Source: Lentinus brumalis
Lineage: Eukaryota; Basidiomycota; Agaricomycetes; Polyporales; Polyporaceae
Assembly (NCBI GenBank): GCA_001792895.1
Contig: MARA01000028.1
Location: forward strand, 186,001 to 250,000
DNA: 64,000 bases
Direction: 5' to 3'
Part shown: in pieces, positions 24,131 through 36,192 of the stretch
How positions within the stretch are numbered: position 1 is the first letter of the stretch
Layout: the number at the start of each line of letters is the position of its first letter
Notes under the pieces: model-generated
The model's input: the letters and a program-made list of their open reading frames with translations, nothing else
Databases searched by the model: none
What the model was told of the DNA's origin: nothing
Translations under genes and position numbers: made by a program

Positions 24131-24948
24131 ATGGCACACATATCCAGCTATAGCTCCTTGCAGTATGCAGTAGACCTGTCTGAAGTTGCTCTCATGGCTT
24201 CACTGATATTTGCTCGCGGTCCTTCGAACATGACTCCCCATTCAACATACACACATTCACACCCCAATGATCATGATGTCGTTCAAGTCAACAACTTTCA
24301 GGCAGCTACCCCTGAGACAATGCCTGGTAATGCAAGTTCGACAATAACAGCTCATTGTGGTTCTACACTTCCACTCCCACCTCCGAAGCCGTTACGGCAC
24401 CGCAGAGCGCCTGCTGTATATCAGCCCAATGCACAAGCTGACAGGAGACGTGTGAGTATTGAATTGAACTTCAAAGACCTTCAGCGCTCATGTACAGTTT
24501 GGAAGCAACAATACATGTTAACATGTGATGTGCCTGGGTGTGTTCAGCAGTTTCTGCTCCGCACTCAATTACGGCGGCATCTCAATAATGCTCACGGCAT
24601 TTATGAAGGTGTGTGTATAACCAGTAATATCCGACTTCCACTCACAGAGTGGTTTGCACAGCACACAAGTGTCCCTTTATAGGGTGTGGCAAGCACTACA
24701 GACGCAGATCCAGTCTGCAACGCCACATCAACATACGGCACCATAATGCAGCACTGATGCCGGAACAGAGTGAGTAAACACATCTGGCATCACATGTACA
24801 CAGAAGCAGCAGATTAACATCGACTATAGAGCATACATGTCCTGGCATAGGCTGCGACAGGACCTTTGATTCTATTCGCGGAGTTAATGTTCATGTACGG
24901 ACGCACGGGATCCCGATGGCCTTTGCAGGTTTCAGAGGTGATACCTAA
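24131..24948 (+). CDS. C2H2 zinc-finger protein, paralogue 1
   Basis: Three C2H2-type fingers after a polar N-terminal half. Finger 1: LTCDVPGC...LRRHLNNAH. Finger 2: KCPFIGCGKHYRRRSSLQRH. Finger 3: HTCPGIGC...VNVHVRTH. Spacing C-x4-C-x12-H-x3/4-H fits DNA-binding fingers, so a nuclear transcription-factor role is likely. Introns: GAAG|GTGTGT to TTTGCACAG|CACAC, and CAGA|GTGAGT to TATAG|AGCAT; both restore the frame exactly at a finger boundary. The stop is the TAA at 24946-24948. Same finger count and intron placement as the gene at 37953-39196, though the finger residues differ, so target sites probably differ. The start ATG is the first in the frame; an upstream exon cannot be excluded. 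Confidence 0.75.
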
Positions 24949-26514
24949 GCCCTATTCGAGGTGTTCCTATTTAGGAGCAAAATGTGGGAAAGGGATAGTA
25001 TGAGTCTCAAGGACGGCTGGGTGATTTGGTGGGATGGGACAGGAACGGTTAGAACCTGAAGCCGATTGGTAGGACTCAGAGGACTTAACAATATCGATCC
25101 CGAGTGGAGGAAAAGACTTCCGACACATGAGAGCGAGGAACAGACCATGTAGAACGCATAGACCACCGAGGCAGAGACCACGGACTGGATGCAGTGCGGA
25201 AGGATGCATGCGGAGGAAGAAGACTTTGGTGAAGCTGTGGATCAACGCCTCGAGGAAACACGCGTGTCTTCAATTTGAGACCATGTCAGCTGCCAAGCCA
25301 AGCTCATGCTCTGTCAGAGGCTTGCGTATCGCAGCCACCATTCCAGGTTGGCACAATCTGTTTAATGATATAATTACATGGTTCCAGTAATAGATGTCTC
25401 TTCGGTATGTTCGTTCATACATCGGTGTACCATCGCAGAATGTTGATTGGCACCCCAGCAGAGGCAAAGGACCTACTGCATCCTGGGTAGAAGCAATCGT
25501 ATGCTGCCATTTGAACTTGTGAGTGCATCTAGAATATGTCTGCAGGAGGCATACCTTTAATTGCATGCATATCCAACATATGGCGACGGAGAGTATAAGG
25601 GGCCCAGTACGACTTGGTGCAACCCGGAGATGTGCATGCACATGCTAGAACATCAAAGGGTTATCGACCTCATAAATGTTCTGTGCTGGAGCAACATCAC
25701 TTACTGCCTTTGTGCTTTTTTTGAATGGTACCGAGGCCGTGCACGTGGTATTGGTGTCTCTTGAGTGTATGCTTATTTGCAAATAACTTGCCACATCCTC
25801 GCTCGAGGCATATGGGCTCATACTGCAGACATAGATATGTCAGTGATAAATGGAAATAATGTAACACCGAGGGTGATCTGGTGCACCGTATTCAACTCGT
25901 CCGACGCCACAGAAAGTTCCGCCTGCGGTAGGAATGTCTGGCTGCCAGGTGATGCAGGGTGGGGCAAGTGAAGAGCAGATGGATCTGAGGGATCTGTATG
26001 ATGGCCTTCATGTAATTGCGAAGATGAGGACACCAAGTCCTGCATTTGACTTGAGAATATTTACGGAGGTATATGTTCATTGCTCACCTGATATGGTGCA
26101 TGCACCGGTATTTCAGAATTGGTATAGAGCACATTGCCATCATTTAATGACCCGCCAACAGACAGCGTGGTATTATCGATGGCCAACCGTGGGTCTATAC
26201 TGAAATTGCCGAACAAGTTGGTCTGTAGTAGCATTAATAATCAGCTCGACACAACAGGCACAGCTTATATCAAATTAACCTCAGGCTTGTAAAGTTCATT
26301 GTCGGGCGCTGCGAGGATATGCCACCAGTGTAATTCCCATGCAGATAACTTTGTTTCTGGTGATGCGAACACTGGAGCATCCAGATCTGCCATGAGCGGC
26401 ACTATATCCTTGAAAGAGGCACAGGTATGATGATGTGGTGGCTGGCACTACCGGAACTGATCACAGAGACATCATGAAATGTGTATATATGTAGGTAAGG
26501 TATCTAAATAAACC

Positions 26515-26912
26515 GGACTAACTAGTGTACCTCATCTAGATGGGTATATGGGCATCTAGATAGACATATGGGTGGGGGTACAAGGCCTCGGCAGTACGTC
26601 GTCATATCTAGATACCACCAAGGGGGGGAGGTAGTGAGGATACACGCCTTTTACATAGTCGCGGCTATCTAGTCGGCCGACTAGTACTAGCCTGTATCTA
26701 GATGTCCTGTTTGCGCTATCTAGTTCATGCTATCTAGTTTGCGCTATCTAGTTCATGCTATCTAGTTGTCCCCCTGCTCGTTACCCTCAGTGTGAGCTCA
26801 ACCGCCCATCTAGATACTTGCAAGCCATCTATATGGGCCAGCTAGTGCCCCTTCTCAGGTGAACCTATCTAGTTGGCGGGGCACTAATTAGTCGCCTGAC
26901 TAGATAGCTTAA
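26515..26912. repeat. CTAG-rich block with TATCTAGTT repeats
   Basis: About 16 CTAG tetranucleotides lie in roughly 400 bp, where one or two are expected. Most sit in ATCTAGAT or CTATCTAG. At 26708-26770 a unit of about 30 bp, GCGCTATCTAGTTCATGCTATCTAGTT, is repeated in tandem. CTAG is self-complementary, so the block can pair within itself. Confidence 0.6.
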
Positions 26913-27092
26913 CTACATCTGCTCGTATTCGATGTCCTCATCCCACCGCACGACACGAATACGGACGGATACACGTCATCTTCGAGTGCCGAGGAGTCAG
27001 AAGTGGAGATGTCCGATGCTGAAGGCGAGGCACTTGCCAGTGATGACATGGACATACTTATTGATCTTCTTGGTCAGCAGATTAATCCATGA
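26913..27092 (+). pseudogene. orphan acidic 3' exon remnant
   Basis: A 59-codon open stretch begins right after a stop, next to the CTAG block, without ATG or acceptor site. It encodes an acidic Ser/Glu-rich tail (SSSSAEESEVEMSDAEGEAL, then MDILIDLLGQQINP) and ends in TGA. It looks like the last exon of a gene whose upstream part has been lost or replaced. Could also be chance. Confidence 0.3.
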
Positions 27093-27724
27093 TGGTGTAG
27101 CACGGGCGGGCGAGTGTATCTACATCTAGCCGAACGGAGTCTACGTTCATATATACGTCATCCAAGACTCTGATTATAGGCACGCGACGTATGACATACA
27201 CGTCTCAGGATACAGTATAAGTAGGACCGTGAGATGCTTAGAGTTGTGAGCCAGCGCAACATGCCATCCCCTCCCAAATACTCTGTACACGCCAAAGTTC
27301 ACCGGGCACTTCCCACCAAGGTATATTCTAATCACCGTGAACTGCGGTCAGTTGGTTTGATGCTCTACAGGACACGACCAGCTCGTTCTTGGTGATTCTG
27401 CCAGGCCAAGTGCGGCCAATAGTCAAAGCCAGACATTCGGTGGTCGAAAATCAAGGGAGAGGTCCGATGCATATCTATCGTACTCAAGCACACCGCGCTC
27501 ATGCACGGCTCTAGGTGACTTTGAGTGTCATCTCCCACACCACGGAAGCTGACGAGACACGTACTGTTGCAAGTGCAGCAATTCAAAGTTCACGAACTAT
27601 TATCTCCAATATATAATCACACGTCACCTAGTAGCTTTCAGGTTGACTCATTCTGTGAACGATGTAGTTTCCAGACTCGGCATGGGAGGTGACCGCGTGA
27701 GTTGCCCATGGCACAGAAAAAAAT

Positions 27725-27797
27725 GTGTCTATGCGAGAATCGAACCCTGGGATGTAAGCTTCATACGAGATAAGCGTGGTACCACTAGTCCACGTTT
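27725..27797 (-). tRNA. tRNA-Thr(CGT)-like sequence, probably degenerate
   Basis: The minus strand reads GTGGACTAGTGGTACCACGC (A-box-like), then an anticodon loop TCTCGTA (anticodon CGT), then an intact B box GGTTCGATTCT, and directly after the 3' end a run of seven T, a Pol III terminator. The anticodon and T stems contain mismatches, so it is more likely a pseudo-tRNA or a SINE head than a working tRNA-Thr. Confidence 0.35.
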
Positions 27798-27897
27798 CCT
27801 TTCTTCCGTAACAAACTCTTATGGTATTGGGATCTCAGGCTTTGTAAGGGAGGGTTTTTAAGTGGCGAAAAATTTACCCATCATTTACACTCGCAAT

Positions 27898-27972
27898 GCA
27901 GCCCGGCAGGAGTCGAACCTGCGACGGCCTGAATGGCATTCAGGTCACTCTACCACTGAGCCAGTAGGGCTG
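27898..27972 (-). tRNA. tRNA-Gly(GCC)-like gene
   Basis: The minus strand has a perfect A box (TGGCTCAGTGG), a 5-bp anticodon stem CCTGA/TCAGG around ATGCCAT (anticodon GCC, Gly), and a perfect T arm GCAGG-TTCGACT-CCTGC holding the B box. The acceptor arms CAGCCC/GGGCTG pair for six base pairs, but two extra bases lie between acceptor and D stem. It may be functional or a slightly damaged copy. A TTTTT follows about 25 bp downstream. Confidence 0.5.
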
Positions 27973-28407
27973 ATGATGTACACGTACACCAGGGTGCCAA
28001 CAGCATCGCCTCGCCGTGGTCATAGTGTCGTCACCAGCCGTTGAAGCCCGTTCTTCCTCACGTCCTCCACTCCTGCTGCACTCATGGTCGTAATCCCAAG
28101 AATCTTTACAGCTACCAGGGTACGGTGTTGAAATCTTGGATTGTTGCTGGTACGTGAGGTTTTTCACATGGCGCTGACTGACGTACGCATCCATTTGGTG
28201 AGTCGCAACTCACGATGACGTCGAATTAGGATCTCACATGCGTTCACAGAGTATACTGCATCATATCGCAAGAAGCCAGGTGTAGTCAGTACTCTCAGTA
28301 TGGCTCGAAACTCATGGCGTCACTCGCATAGGCTCACCGCGAGCGTGATGTCACCACACATCTCTTACTGGCGACCGCTGTGGTCTGTTCAACAGTTCAG
28401 GCGCATC

Positions 28408-30041
28408 ATGACGGTGGTTCCGGTGAGTACAAAAGTCCATGAGCCTATCGACGTTCCACCGTCTGACTTCCCATAACCCTGGAACCACGATGCCGCCTGC
28501 AGCATACATCGAAACACAAGAACAGCTCGAACAGACCCTGCTTGTTTGCCCCTGCCATCCATTCATCTATGTGGAAGATCGCCAAACATGGTACCAAACG
28601 ACAGGCCGTGTTCCACTCAGTCGGCGTGTGGTGCTGGAACTCCCATCTGGAGACAGGGAACTTTGTCCCAGTTGGAGAGACAGCTCCGGAGTGGCTTTCC
28701 GAGGGACGGATGTGAGTTTCCATTCAATACATATTGGACGTCATACTGACCGTTCCACAGTCAATCGTCACCGAGTAGCCTGTGCCAACTGTCGTATGGA
28801 CTTGACACGGAGAACGACAAATCACTGTGGCACGCGCAGAAGGTATGTCATCATTATATATCGAGCTATACGCTGAGCTCATTGTACACTAGGCATTCGA
28901 GAAGTTTGTAACCTCATGCGAGGGTTTCAATGCGCACAACAAGCAACGTCGCCAATGGCAGAGCGGCCAAGAAGGCAACGATGGGACGTTCATCCTGACG
29001 TCCCCCATATTTTGCAAGTGCACTCCGTACACCCGCACCAAAGAAGCCAGAATCCGGTACAAGCTCCATGAGTGGATTGCAGCCGCAACGCAAGAGGACT
29101 CAGAGTACTTCGCCAACCCCGATCGTCCCAAGATCGGGGAACTCCGCGGCGATAAAGTAGTGGACATCAAGACGTGTACCCCGCCGGGTCCCAAAGTCGG
29201 CGACGTAGTATGGTTCAGTTTCGTCGTCGACGTCTTCATAGGCCGCCAGTACTGGGTGACGAACACGGTACCCCTGGAGTTCATCCGTGTTGGCCGATTG
29301 GCACCAGATTTGTTGCCTGGATTCGACATGGAAGAGGAAGACCTTGATCCTGCCAATCGGATTGACTTTGGACAGCAGGTCGAGCTCGGTGAGTCGTCTG
29401 ACCACTATTTGTTGAATGCATTCTCACACCGTGTGATAGAGGGTGATTACCCCATGTTTGATGCGTCCACTCAGAGCAAGGCCAAGGGCAAGGCAAAGTT
29501 GAATGACGCTGCGCAAGAACCGGCTGCCAACGAGTTCCGTTTTGGACCCGACAACGCGGATATGTACCGCACCGCTCGCAACTTGCAGATTGAACATTCT
29601 CTGGAGCAGATGAATCGTGCAGCCGAGCTCCGACGCAAAATAAACCTCGCCTCCGCGGCTGAGGCAGGTGCTGAGGAGGCAGAGGTCATCGAGGAGGTTG
29701 ACGACTCGGGCGTCGAAAGCGGGAAGGAGACCAAAGACGTGGACCCTCCCGTGAGCCTCAAAATTCGTACTCTGTGTTCCGTGCTGACGATCGTGGTCTT
29801 CTTGCAGGTGGACAGCGGTCAGTCCTCCTCAATGCTTGTCACAGACACCACACTGGACGACTTGACGCCACCGCCACCTTCGCCAGAAGCCAAGCCCGTG
29901 GAGGAAGCCGCGTCCGAGAAGAGTCCGATCAAACCACAGACCCGCAAGCGGCGTGCGAGTATGAAGAGACCTTCCCATGCTACCGACAGTGGAACACGTC
30001 CTTTCCGAGAACGTCGCCCTGTTACGAAGGGTCGGCAGTGA
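28408..30041 (+). CDS. orphan nuclear-like protein, unrecognised
   Basis: A complete exon chain: 28408-28422 (MTVVP), 28503-28711, 28761-28842, then from 28893. Phases agree at every joint: V-V-P|H-T-S-K-H-K, S-E-G-R|I-Q-S-S-P, W-H-A-Q-K|A-F-E-K-F. The second exon contains the Trp/Cys-rich GVWCWNSHLETGNFVP. The long last part has a globular region (SPIFCKCTPYTRTKEARIR, VGDVVWFSFVVDVFIGRQYW) followed by a charged coiled stretch and a basic C-terminus (RKRRASMKRPSH), suggesting nuclear location. Two potential introns of 51 and 57 nt in the last part are multiples of three and may be alternatively retained. No known family. Confidence 0.65.
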
Positions 30042-31113
30042 CGCAGCAAAGGGCTATGTGTTGTAACGCGGCTGCAAATGTATACAATGTACTTCATAGC
30101 AGATACGTCTGAATGATATTGCTGTGCTGATGGAGCGAGTGTTCGAGTTCTGGTGTGCTACTCTACATTTACTGACTGACTCATGCCGGAACTTGGAACT
30201 CTCAGAAACGACGTGATGCTAGCTTGACATGATCGGACCGGAGCGACGCGCGCGCCACCGCGCATGCCGTACTTGCATAGCACACCCTCACTCCTCGCAC
30301 TCTCAATGCGCTCAGACTGTATGAACTTCGCTTTCACTCACACTGCAGTGTTCTCTACCTCAGGATGCGGCGCTAGGACTACCGGCTCTCCCACCAAGAC
30401 CAGTCTCATCGCCGAGTGTATAACGCGGCCGCCCAACATGACCACACTCTCCAGCCTATAATCACGCGAATATCTGGCGGTAAATTGAAATGACGATGGT
30501 ACTGTTAACTAGCACGGCGGAAGAGATGTACATCTGAAGACAGAGTATACAGGAATGACCGAGGGAAGATGACAGTGGTAGCGAGTCGCGCGGAAGGTGA
30601 GTTCTCAACTTCGCAACAGACATCGCTTCTGTTCTCCGGACACCATAACGACTGACTGGTATCAGAACGAACTCCATTCCATACGCAATACTCAGTATGT
30701 ATACAAATGTTGACAGTCACAAGTGCGTCGTTCGCCCTTTGGCCAGAGTGCAGCGCAGACAAGTGTGCGCGGCACTAAATAATCTGTCGATCTCCGACTA
30801 CAACACCATCTTCGTTCAGTCGCCTGGCGATTCTACACTGCACGGTGAGTTTCTAGGCACTCTTTGAAGTTTGTATCAGTAGTGAATCAGTGAATCGAAA
30901 CGGTAGTGCGCGATAGCGCGCTGCGTACGCACAGGCCTGATACGGTAGTGGGCAAACCAGCGCCAAACATGTGAGATGTGATCTGCATTAGTCATACTAA
31001 ACTTACCTAATTAGTACTGCTTGGCTTCGGGACTTTCGTGTCGCTTGTACTCTGCTCTCACCCTCCACTCTTACTCTCCCTCTGCGTCCTACCTTACTTC
31101 AATATCTCAACAA

Positions 31114-32496
31114 ATGGCGACCTCTACCGCGGAACAGAGTGCACGGCAAAATGTGAGGGGCAAGTAGACGAGGCACAATGCACGTCAAGACGGACGTGGT
31201 GACCATACAAGAGAAGAGAGGTACGTTAGTCGCGTTGCATCTGAGAGGATGATGCCTCAAATGCAGGACGAACGGTGATACAGCTCGCCTAGAGCAGAAG
31301 GTCACTCTGCGGAGGATGAAACTGAAAGAGTCGCAGGGTACCGTCCCTAAGTCTGTGGATGGACGTCATTTGGGTTTTGGAGCGGTAGGTGGCTCCGGTG
31401 GTCATGGTTCCGAGCACGGAGGCAGCATGCTCACATCGATAGAAGGTGAACCGCGCGAGGAAACTCTGGGTCTATCCGACATGTATGGAGTTTCTGACGA
31501 CCACGAGTCTGTCATAATGCCCGCTTCGCCTGCGGAGAGCTCCCTCAACCTCAACTTCCGGCCCTCCATCAATATTCAGTGGGCTCAAACAGAACTTAAC
31601 GACAAGTTCATGTGCGAGTTGTACATGTGTCCGATTTCCTTTTTTTTGCTAAAGCACTGACTGTCCGCCGCTCGACCAGATGCACATCCGTCATGTACGT
31701 GAACCATGTTCTGTACACTGTACGCAACCTTATATCTGACACGACTCATATACAGCGGATTGCCGTATTTGCTGAACATGTCGGAGTGTCAGCATGTCTT
31801 CTGCGCACTCTGCCTTCTCCAGTGGATCTTCAAGGACTTCTGCGATGGGGTTCCGCAAATGCCCGTCCGTTGCCCCTCCTGTACGACACGCGTCCCAGAC
31901 TTTCCGGTTGAGACGCCCCGTGACCCCGCAACGTTTCCCCTCGTCCATAATCATGTCGCACACATGATTCTCCACGCGTACATCGGCGTCCTGACTGATG
32001 CAGCGAACAAGACCCTCTACGAATTCGACAATCACGTCAAGCAACCGGTAGCCGACAAGCTTTACTGGCGTGGGGCTGGGACATGCCAGCTTTGCGAGGA
32101 CTTCAACGTCGCGAGAGGTAAGCACACTGTTATCGCTCATGTGTCATACTATTGATCATCAGAATCATTATTCACAGAGAAGGCGAGAAGTTCGTCAGTG
32201 CGCTGCGCGACCAGTGGGTTGCAGCTGATCGCACGGTTTTTGCGGCGTTCAAGAACCTCATCGGATACCAGTCTGACGACGATTCTGAGCAGATTGCAGG
32301 CTTCGACCAGCACGGAGAAGGCGACATATCTACGGATATCGCGACAGGTCATGAGGACGAGGAGGAATGGGTGACGGAGGACGAGGATGGCAGTGTGGAG
32401 AACGAGAACGAGGATGACGGCGCAGAGGGCGACAACGAGGACAATGGGGTGGACAGTGCCGTCGAGGACGATGGGGTGGAGCGCAATGCTGAGTAG
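31114..32496 (+). CDS. RING-finger protein, paralogue 2
   Basis: Start ATG at 31114 after a CT-rich leader. Exon 1 (31114-31163, MATSTAEQSARQNVRG) joins 31267. The body leads through INIQWAQTELNDKFMCELC into a RING: MCELC, then C-Q-H-V-F-C-A-L-C, then RCPSC. A 15-nt micro-exon (31680-31694) sits inside the RING, as in paralogue 1. The protein continues VHNHVAHMILHAYIGVLTDA and, after an intron using CACAGAG as acceptor, EKFVSALRDQW and a long acidic tail (DEEEWVTEDED). Likely an E3 ubiquitin ligase by family. The acidic tail suggests a chromatin or nucleolar partner (inference). Stop at 32494-32496. Confidence 0.75.
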
Positions 32497-34143
32497 GACT
32501 CCATCGTTGTCACATCTTTGTATCTATACTGGCAGACTCAGCATTCTCCTTGATATACGTGCAAATTATATGTGGTTGATCGAAGAGCACTGAGATCACG
32601 CTGATTCTAGTAGACACAAAGAAAGTCTGAATAAGCTGGAGGTCTGGCAACAAATCCTCCGCGCCCCAATGTGGAGCAGAAAGAAAGGTGAGTCCGCCAC
32701 GTCCTGCAGAAGAAGGAGAGGTAATCTCCAGTATCTAGAGGTACGGTCGCACGTACGGCGTTCAGCACCCAAGTTGCCGGAGTGCGCGTGTTTGAGTCTC
32801 CGTGGTTGATAGTTTCCATGGGCACAACTGTCTAAGTAGAGTTATTGGTTCAACACCATAACAAAACATTCATGGACATACAATTATGGCTGAGGCAGTG
32901 TACAGACCACATCAAAATCCAATGCCAATGACAACCGTGTACATAAGACGTCGGTCACTGCTTGCTACCAACAACACACGCTTGAATCCTCCCTTCAGAT
33001 GACTGCTCGACAGCATTATGATAGCAGAGTTTGTATAGCTCAACATTCAGAATCTCAGCAGCAAAAAGCAGTGGGTGTATGATGCGGTGGTCTAAAATGG
33101 TGCTAATACGAATATTTCAACCAGCTTATACCACTACACCAGTTATCCACATAAAATGTATGTGCATAATTTGCTTGTATCTGTTTACATTCTGAACAGA
33201 TAGACACGTGCAACATCCAGCATGTTCGAACTTCGCACAAGTACATCTTTACTGTGCGACTACCATGATGGCCCCCCACAAATCTTCTGCCAGTACTGCA
33301 GTGGTCCTGTGGATGCCCCTGATCTCAGGTCAATTGTACGTCGCAGATTTATGTCTCATGGAACCAGATCATGACTTCGATCTCTGTAGAGCCCTATCCC
33401 ACGCCACAGACACAGACTCTGCATACCGAACAAAAGAGTTCCGTCCTGTGCGCCCCTCGCCAGAAGGTGTGTCATTACGCACGGTGTTGATGATCTATCT
33501 GACATGTCATCAGAGCGAGGCTCTCCACTTCATGTGAGAGTGGTGGGCGAGATGATCTATCAGAGGTTTACAGACACCAAGGTTATGTTGCAATCACTCA
33601 AGAGGTCGTAATGACCGAACATGACAGGATCGAGGAGCTATTGCAGCTTATTGATCTGGTGGAGCACATCAGTAGAATCTGCCAGTACTGAGTGGCACCG
33701 GGTGTTTTGTCTGATACGTACTGGATGTCTGAGCACAGAATGTACGCTCTTATAACAATTGGTATCAGACCTGTCTGAATACAAAATTTACGCCCCTCCA
33801 ACACCTCAGCCAGAGTAGCTCAAGATTCCTAGATCCGTCTGCCACTGTCTGTATGCTGCCTATATACCACGGCTCCTTCCTCATTGCCAGCTCTGAGCTC
33901 CTGCCATTCCGATGACACTCTGGACTTCTTCATCCGGGACAAAATCATTGCTTCTTTCCCTTGTGCCTAGGATATGTACCATTTGGATATTTTAACGTAC
34001 GAGGAACCCCAGTAGTGCAAGTCATAAACCAGACTCGTTCAGCAGGCTGTAATTCCGGTGGCCCTGGGAGGGACGCAAAACAGGCTGTGAGATAGAGCGT
34101 GCGAAATAGAGTATGCTGCACATTGACGGTCAGTACTCTACAG
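32497..34143. other. gene-poor stretch
   Basis: Nothing convincing. The best open frame (plus, 33208-33537) has no recognisable domain and no supporting splice structure. GC content is lower than in the flanking genes. Confidence 0.4.
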
Positions 34144-34912
34144 TCAATTTCTGTATATAGGGACTTTACGCACCATCCAGTCATCAGTTGCAGACGTATA
34201 GTACCGGAAGCGTCCCATAAGGACGGCCACAATTTCATATCCCAACAGGCACCGACGAGGAGAACCGAGCAGAACAAGCTGGATGAGGCTTGCCATGGAG
34301 GAGCGAGGCCTTCCACCCCGGGAGGGGATAGGCAGAGCACATAAACCCATTCCATGCTTATCAGCAGGAATCTTCAGGGCATTGTAGACAACCGCGTCAG
34401 GTGGAGTCATTCTTGCCACAAAGGATCGGACATCGTAATCGATACGCTCTCGGAATATCGTGGGAATATATGGCTTGGACCGAGATTGTAGAACTATTCA
34501 CCACTGTGAGTGCATGTTATTGCAACAAGGAAAAATGCTCACTGCTGTTCGCAGTGCAATGTGTTTCAACCACAGTACCCCAACTGAACCCCGTAGGGTC
34601 CGTAAGGTAGTACACCTTCTGTTGACCCATCACTAGCTGTATTCAGATATAAGTGAACCTCTCAGAAGTGACACATATAATCTGTTATCACCTTTCCGAT
34701 CCCGGTAGCACCACCCGGTGATCAGATACGGTCCCGACAAATGAATCCGGTGGCATGGGTATGACTTGATATGCCATCAACGGACTAGTCCGAAAGCTGG
34801 CCAGAGTGAACTCTGTCGACTCGACATAACCACTGCGTGCGTCTGTTAGGTCATCTGTGCGTTGCATGGTGTTAAGCAGGGAATGCAGATACAAGAGACG
34901 TGGAGAGAGCAC
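34144..34912 (-). CDS. possible orphan gene(s), exon chain unresolved
   Basis: The minus strand holds coding-like pieces linked by plausible introns: STEFTLASFRTSPLMAYQVI (around 34.8 kb), then either a tail DGSTEGVLPYGPYGVQLGYC ending in TGA near 34566 or, in another frame, QQKVYYLTDPTGFSWGT, which splices to PYIPTIFRERIDYDVRSFV and RMTPPDAVVYNALKIPADKH. The two readings exclude each other, so this may be one damaged gene or two small overlapping ones. No family recognised. Confidence 0.3.
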
Positions 34913-35310
34913 TGAACCAATGTATATCCGTCATTACCGCTCAGCGTCCGATAAGCGCTTATACCGGCACCTGCCAGTCTGCCAATCATGATTCTAGGTG
35001 CCATCGCCGGCGCTACAGCCAGCATATGTAGGTGCCACCACGAGCGACCTGCAAATATTGTGGGCACTCAGAGTGTGTATATCATTGAAAACTTCCCAAT
35101 AACAACAGTGCTTAGACTGGTGCTTGCATTGGCACAGGCCTTGGTGCTTCAGCCCGCCCTAACCATCGCAACTCATTGCATATACACACTACACATGGTG
35201 GTGCGCATGACGGTGCATGTAGTATTATCACATGAAATATCACAGAGCCTAGCCACGACATGATTTTGAATGGCGAGATCAACATGACGTGAGTCAGCAT
35301 TTACTAGCCA

Positions 35311-35318
35311 TATATAAG
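35311..35318 (+). promoter_or_regulatory. TATA box
   Basis: TATATAAG lies about 85 bp upstream of the ATG at 35400, with a C-rich leader between; it supports that start. Confidence 0.5.
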
Positions 35319-35399
35319 AGGTTTTTGTTCGGACACTGCATCACTCTCGCAAAACCACATCATCTCGACTCCAGCTACGCTGCATCCTACACTTCTACT

Positions 35400-36046
35400 A
35401 TGCAGCCTGTCCACATTGCAGAGTTCCCTCCGACCCATATTTGCTTTCAGCGACGACCATCCTGTGCACTATTCCCCCTTGAAGCGCACAGACTCAGATT
35501 CGCACTCAAGCAGGTCTGGATGGTTCGTCAGCGGCCATTGGACCCTATAAGCATGGACATGGACATATGTATCATGCCGCAGGGGACCTCTACAGTAGCA
35601 GTTACGGCTACTGTAAAGGAACTTACAGTCTGCGGGGCAGGATGGGTGGTGTTCAAGATGTGCCCTACTCGCCTGTCGGTTGACCCTTTTTTGCTCTGTG
35701 TGCCAACTGTCTGGGTCATATTGCCGGAAGGTGCATATGTACCTACACAGTTGACTGTCAAAGAGCAATTTAGGTTCTATCGACTGTCTGGTGTTCTACC
35801 CTGCATACTGGACATAGCACTCAGGACTCTGTATCTGCCTCCTGGCGAACAGTCAAATCGTTTCCACCCAAACACCCACCCTCGGAGTCCTATGGCCGGT
35901 GCGGCCTCCTCAACAATCCAATTACCAACCATTGTTATCTCACCACGTATGTCACATCATACAGAAACATTTTCTATCCGACTAAATCTGATCTGACTTG
36001 GACAGCATCCGACGACGAGGAAGACCACGAGACCATTCACGGGTGA
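35400..36046 (+). CDS. orphan 195-residue protein, unrecognised
   Basis: Two exons, 35400-35946 and 36006-36046 (GTATGT...GACAG); together 196 codons including stop, frame kept. Begins MQPVHIAEFPPTHICFQ; the middle is rich in beta-type hydrophobic stretches (GWVVFKMCP, PTVWVILPEGAYVP). The last exon is a short acidic tail, PPSDDEEDHETIHG. No signal peptide, membrane segment or known motif is seen. It resembles the VY-x-P orphans only in size and style; I could not align it to them. Confidence 0.5.
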
Positions 36047-36192
36047 TACTTTAATCCCTGGCGCAATCCCCAGTGAGTACGGGTTATCCAGATAACTATG
36101 TATCAAGCTGACAGCTCTGTTCAGACTCAACGACACCCTTGACTGGCCTCCGCGCTAGAGCATATACATTGTCGTACCATCTTCATACAGAT

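Larger units (their letters stand above)
24949..27700. other. gene-poor, lower-GC stretch
   Basis: No frame longer than about 90 codons shows splice-supported coding or a known motif. GC content drops compared with the flanks and simple stop-rich frames prevail, as in decayed or mobile-element-derived fungal DNA. The CTAG-rich block and an acidic exon remnant are listed separately; I recognise no transposase or retroelement domain. Confidence 0.45.

Noticed and set aside
28439..28876. 146-codon frame starting MSLSTFHRL
   Set aside because: A different frame gives a fully spliced gene that joins in phase to the long downstream exon, so this is a shadow of it.
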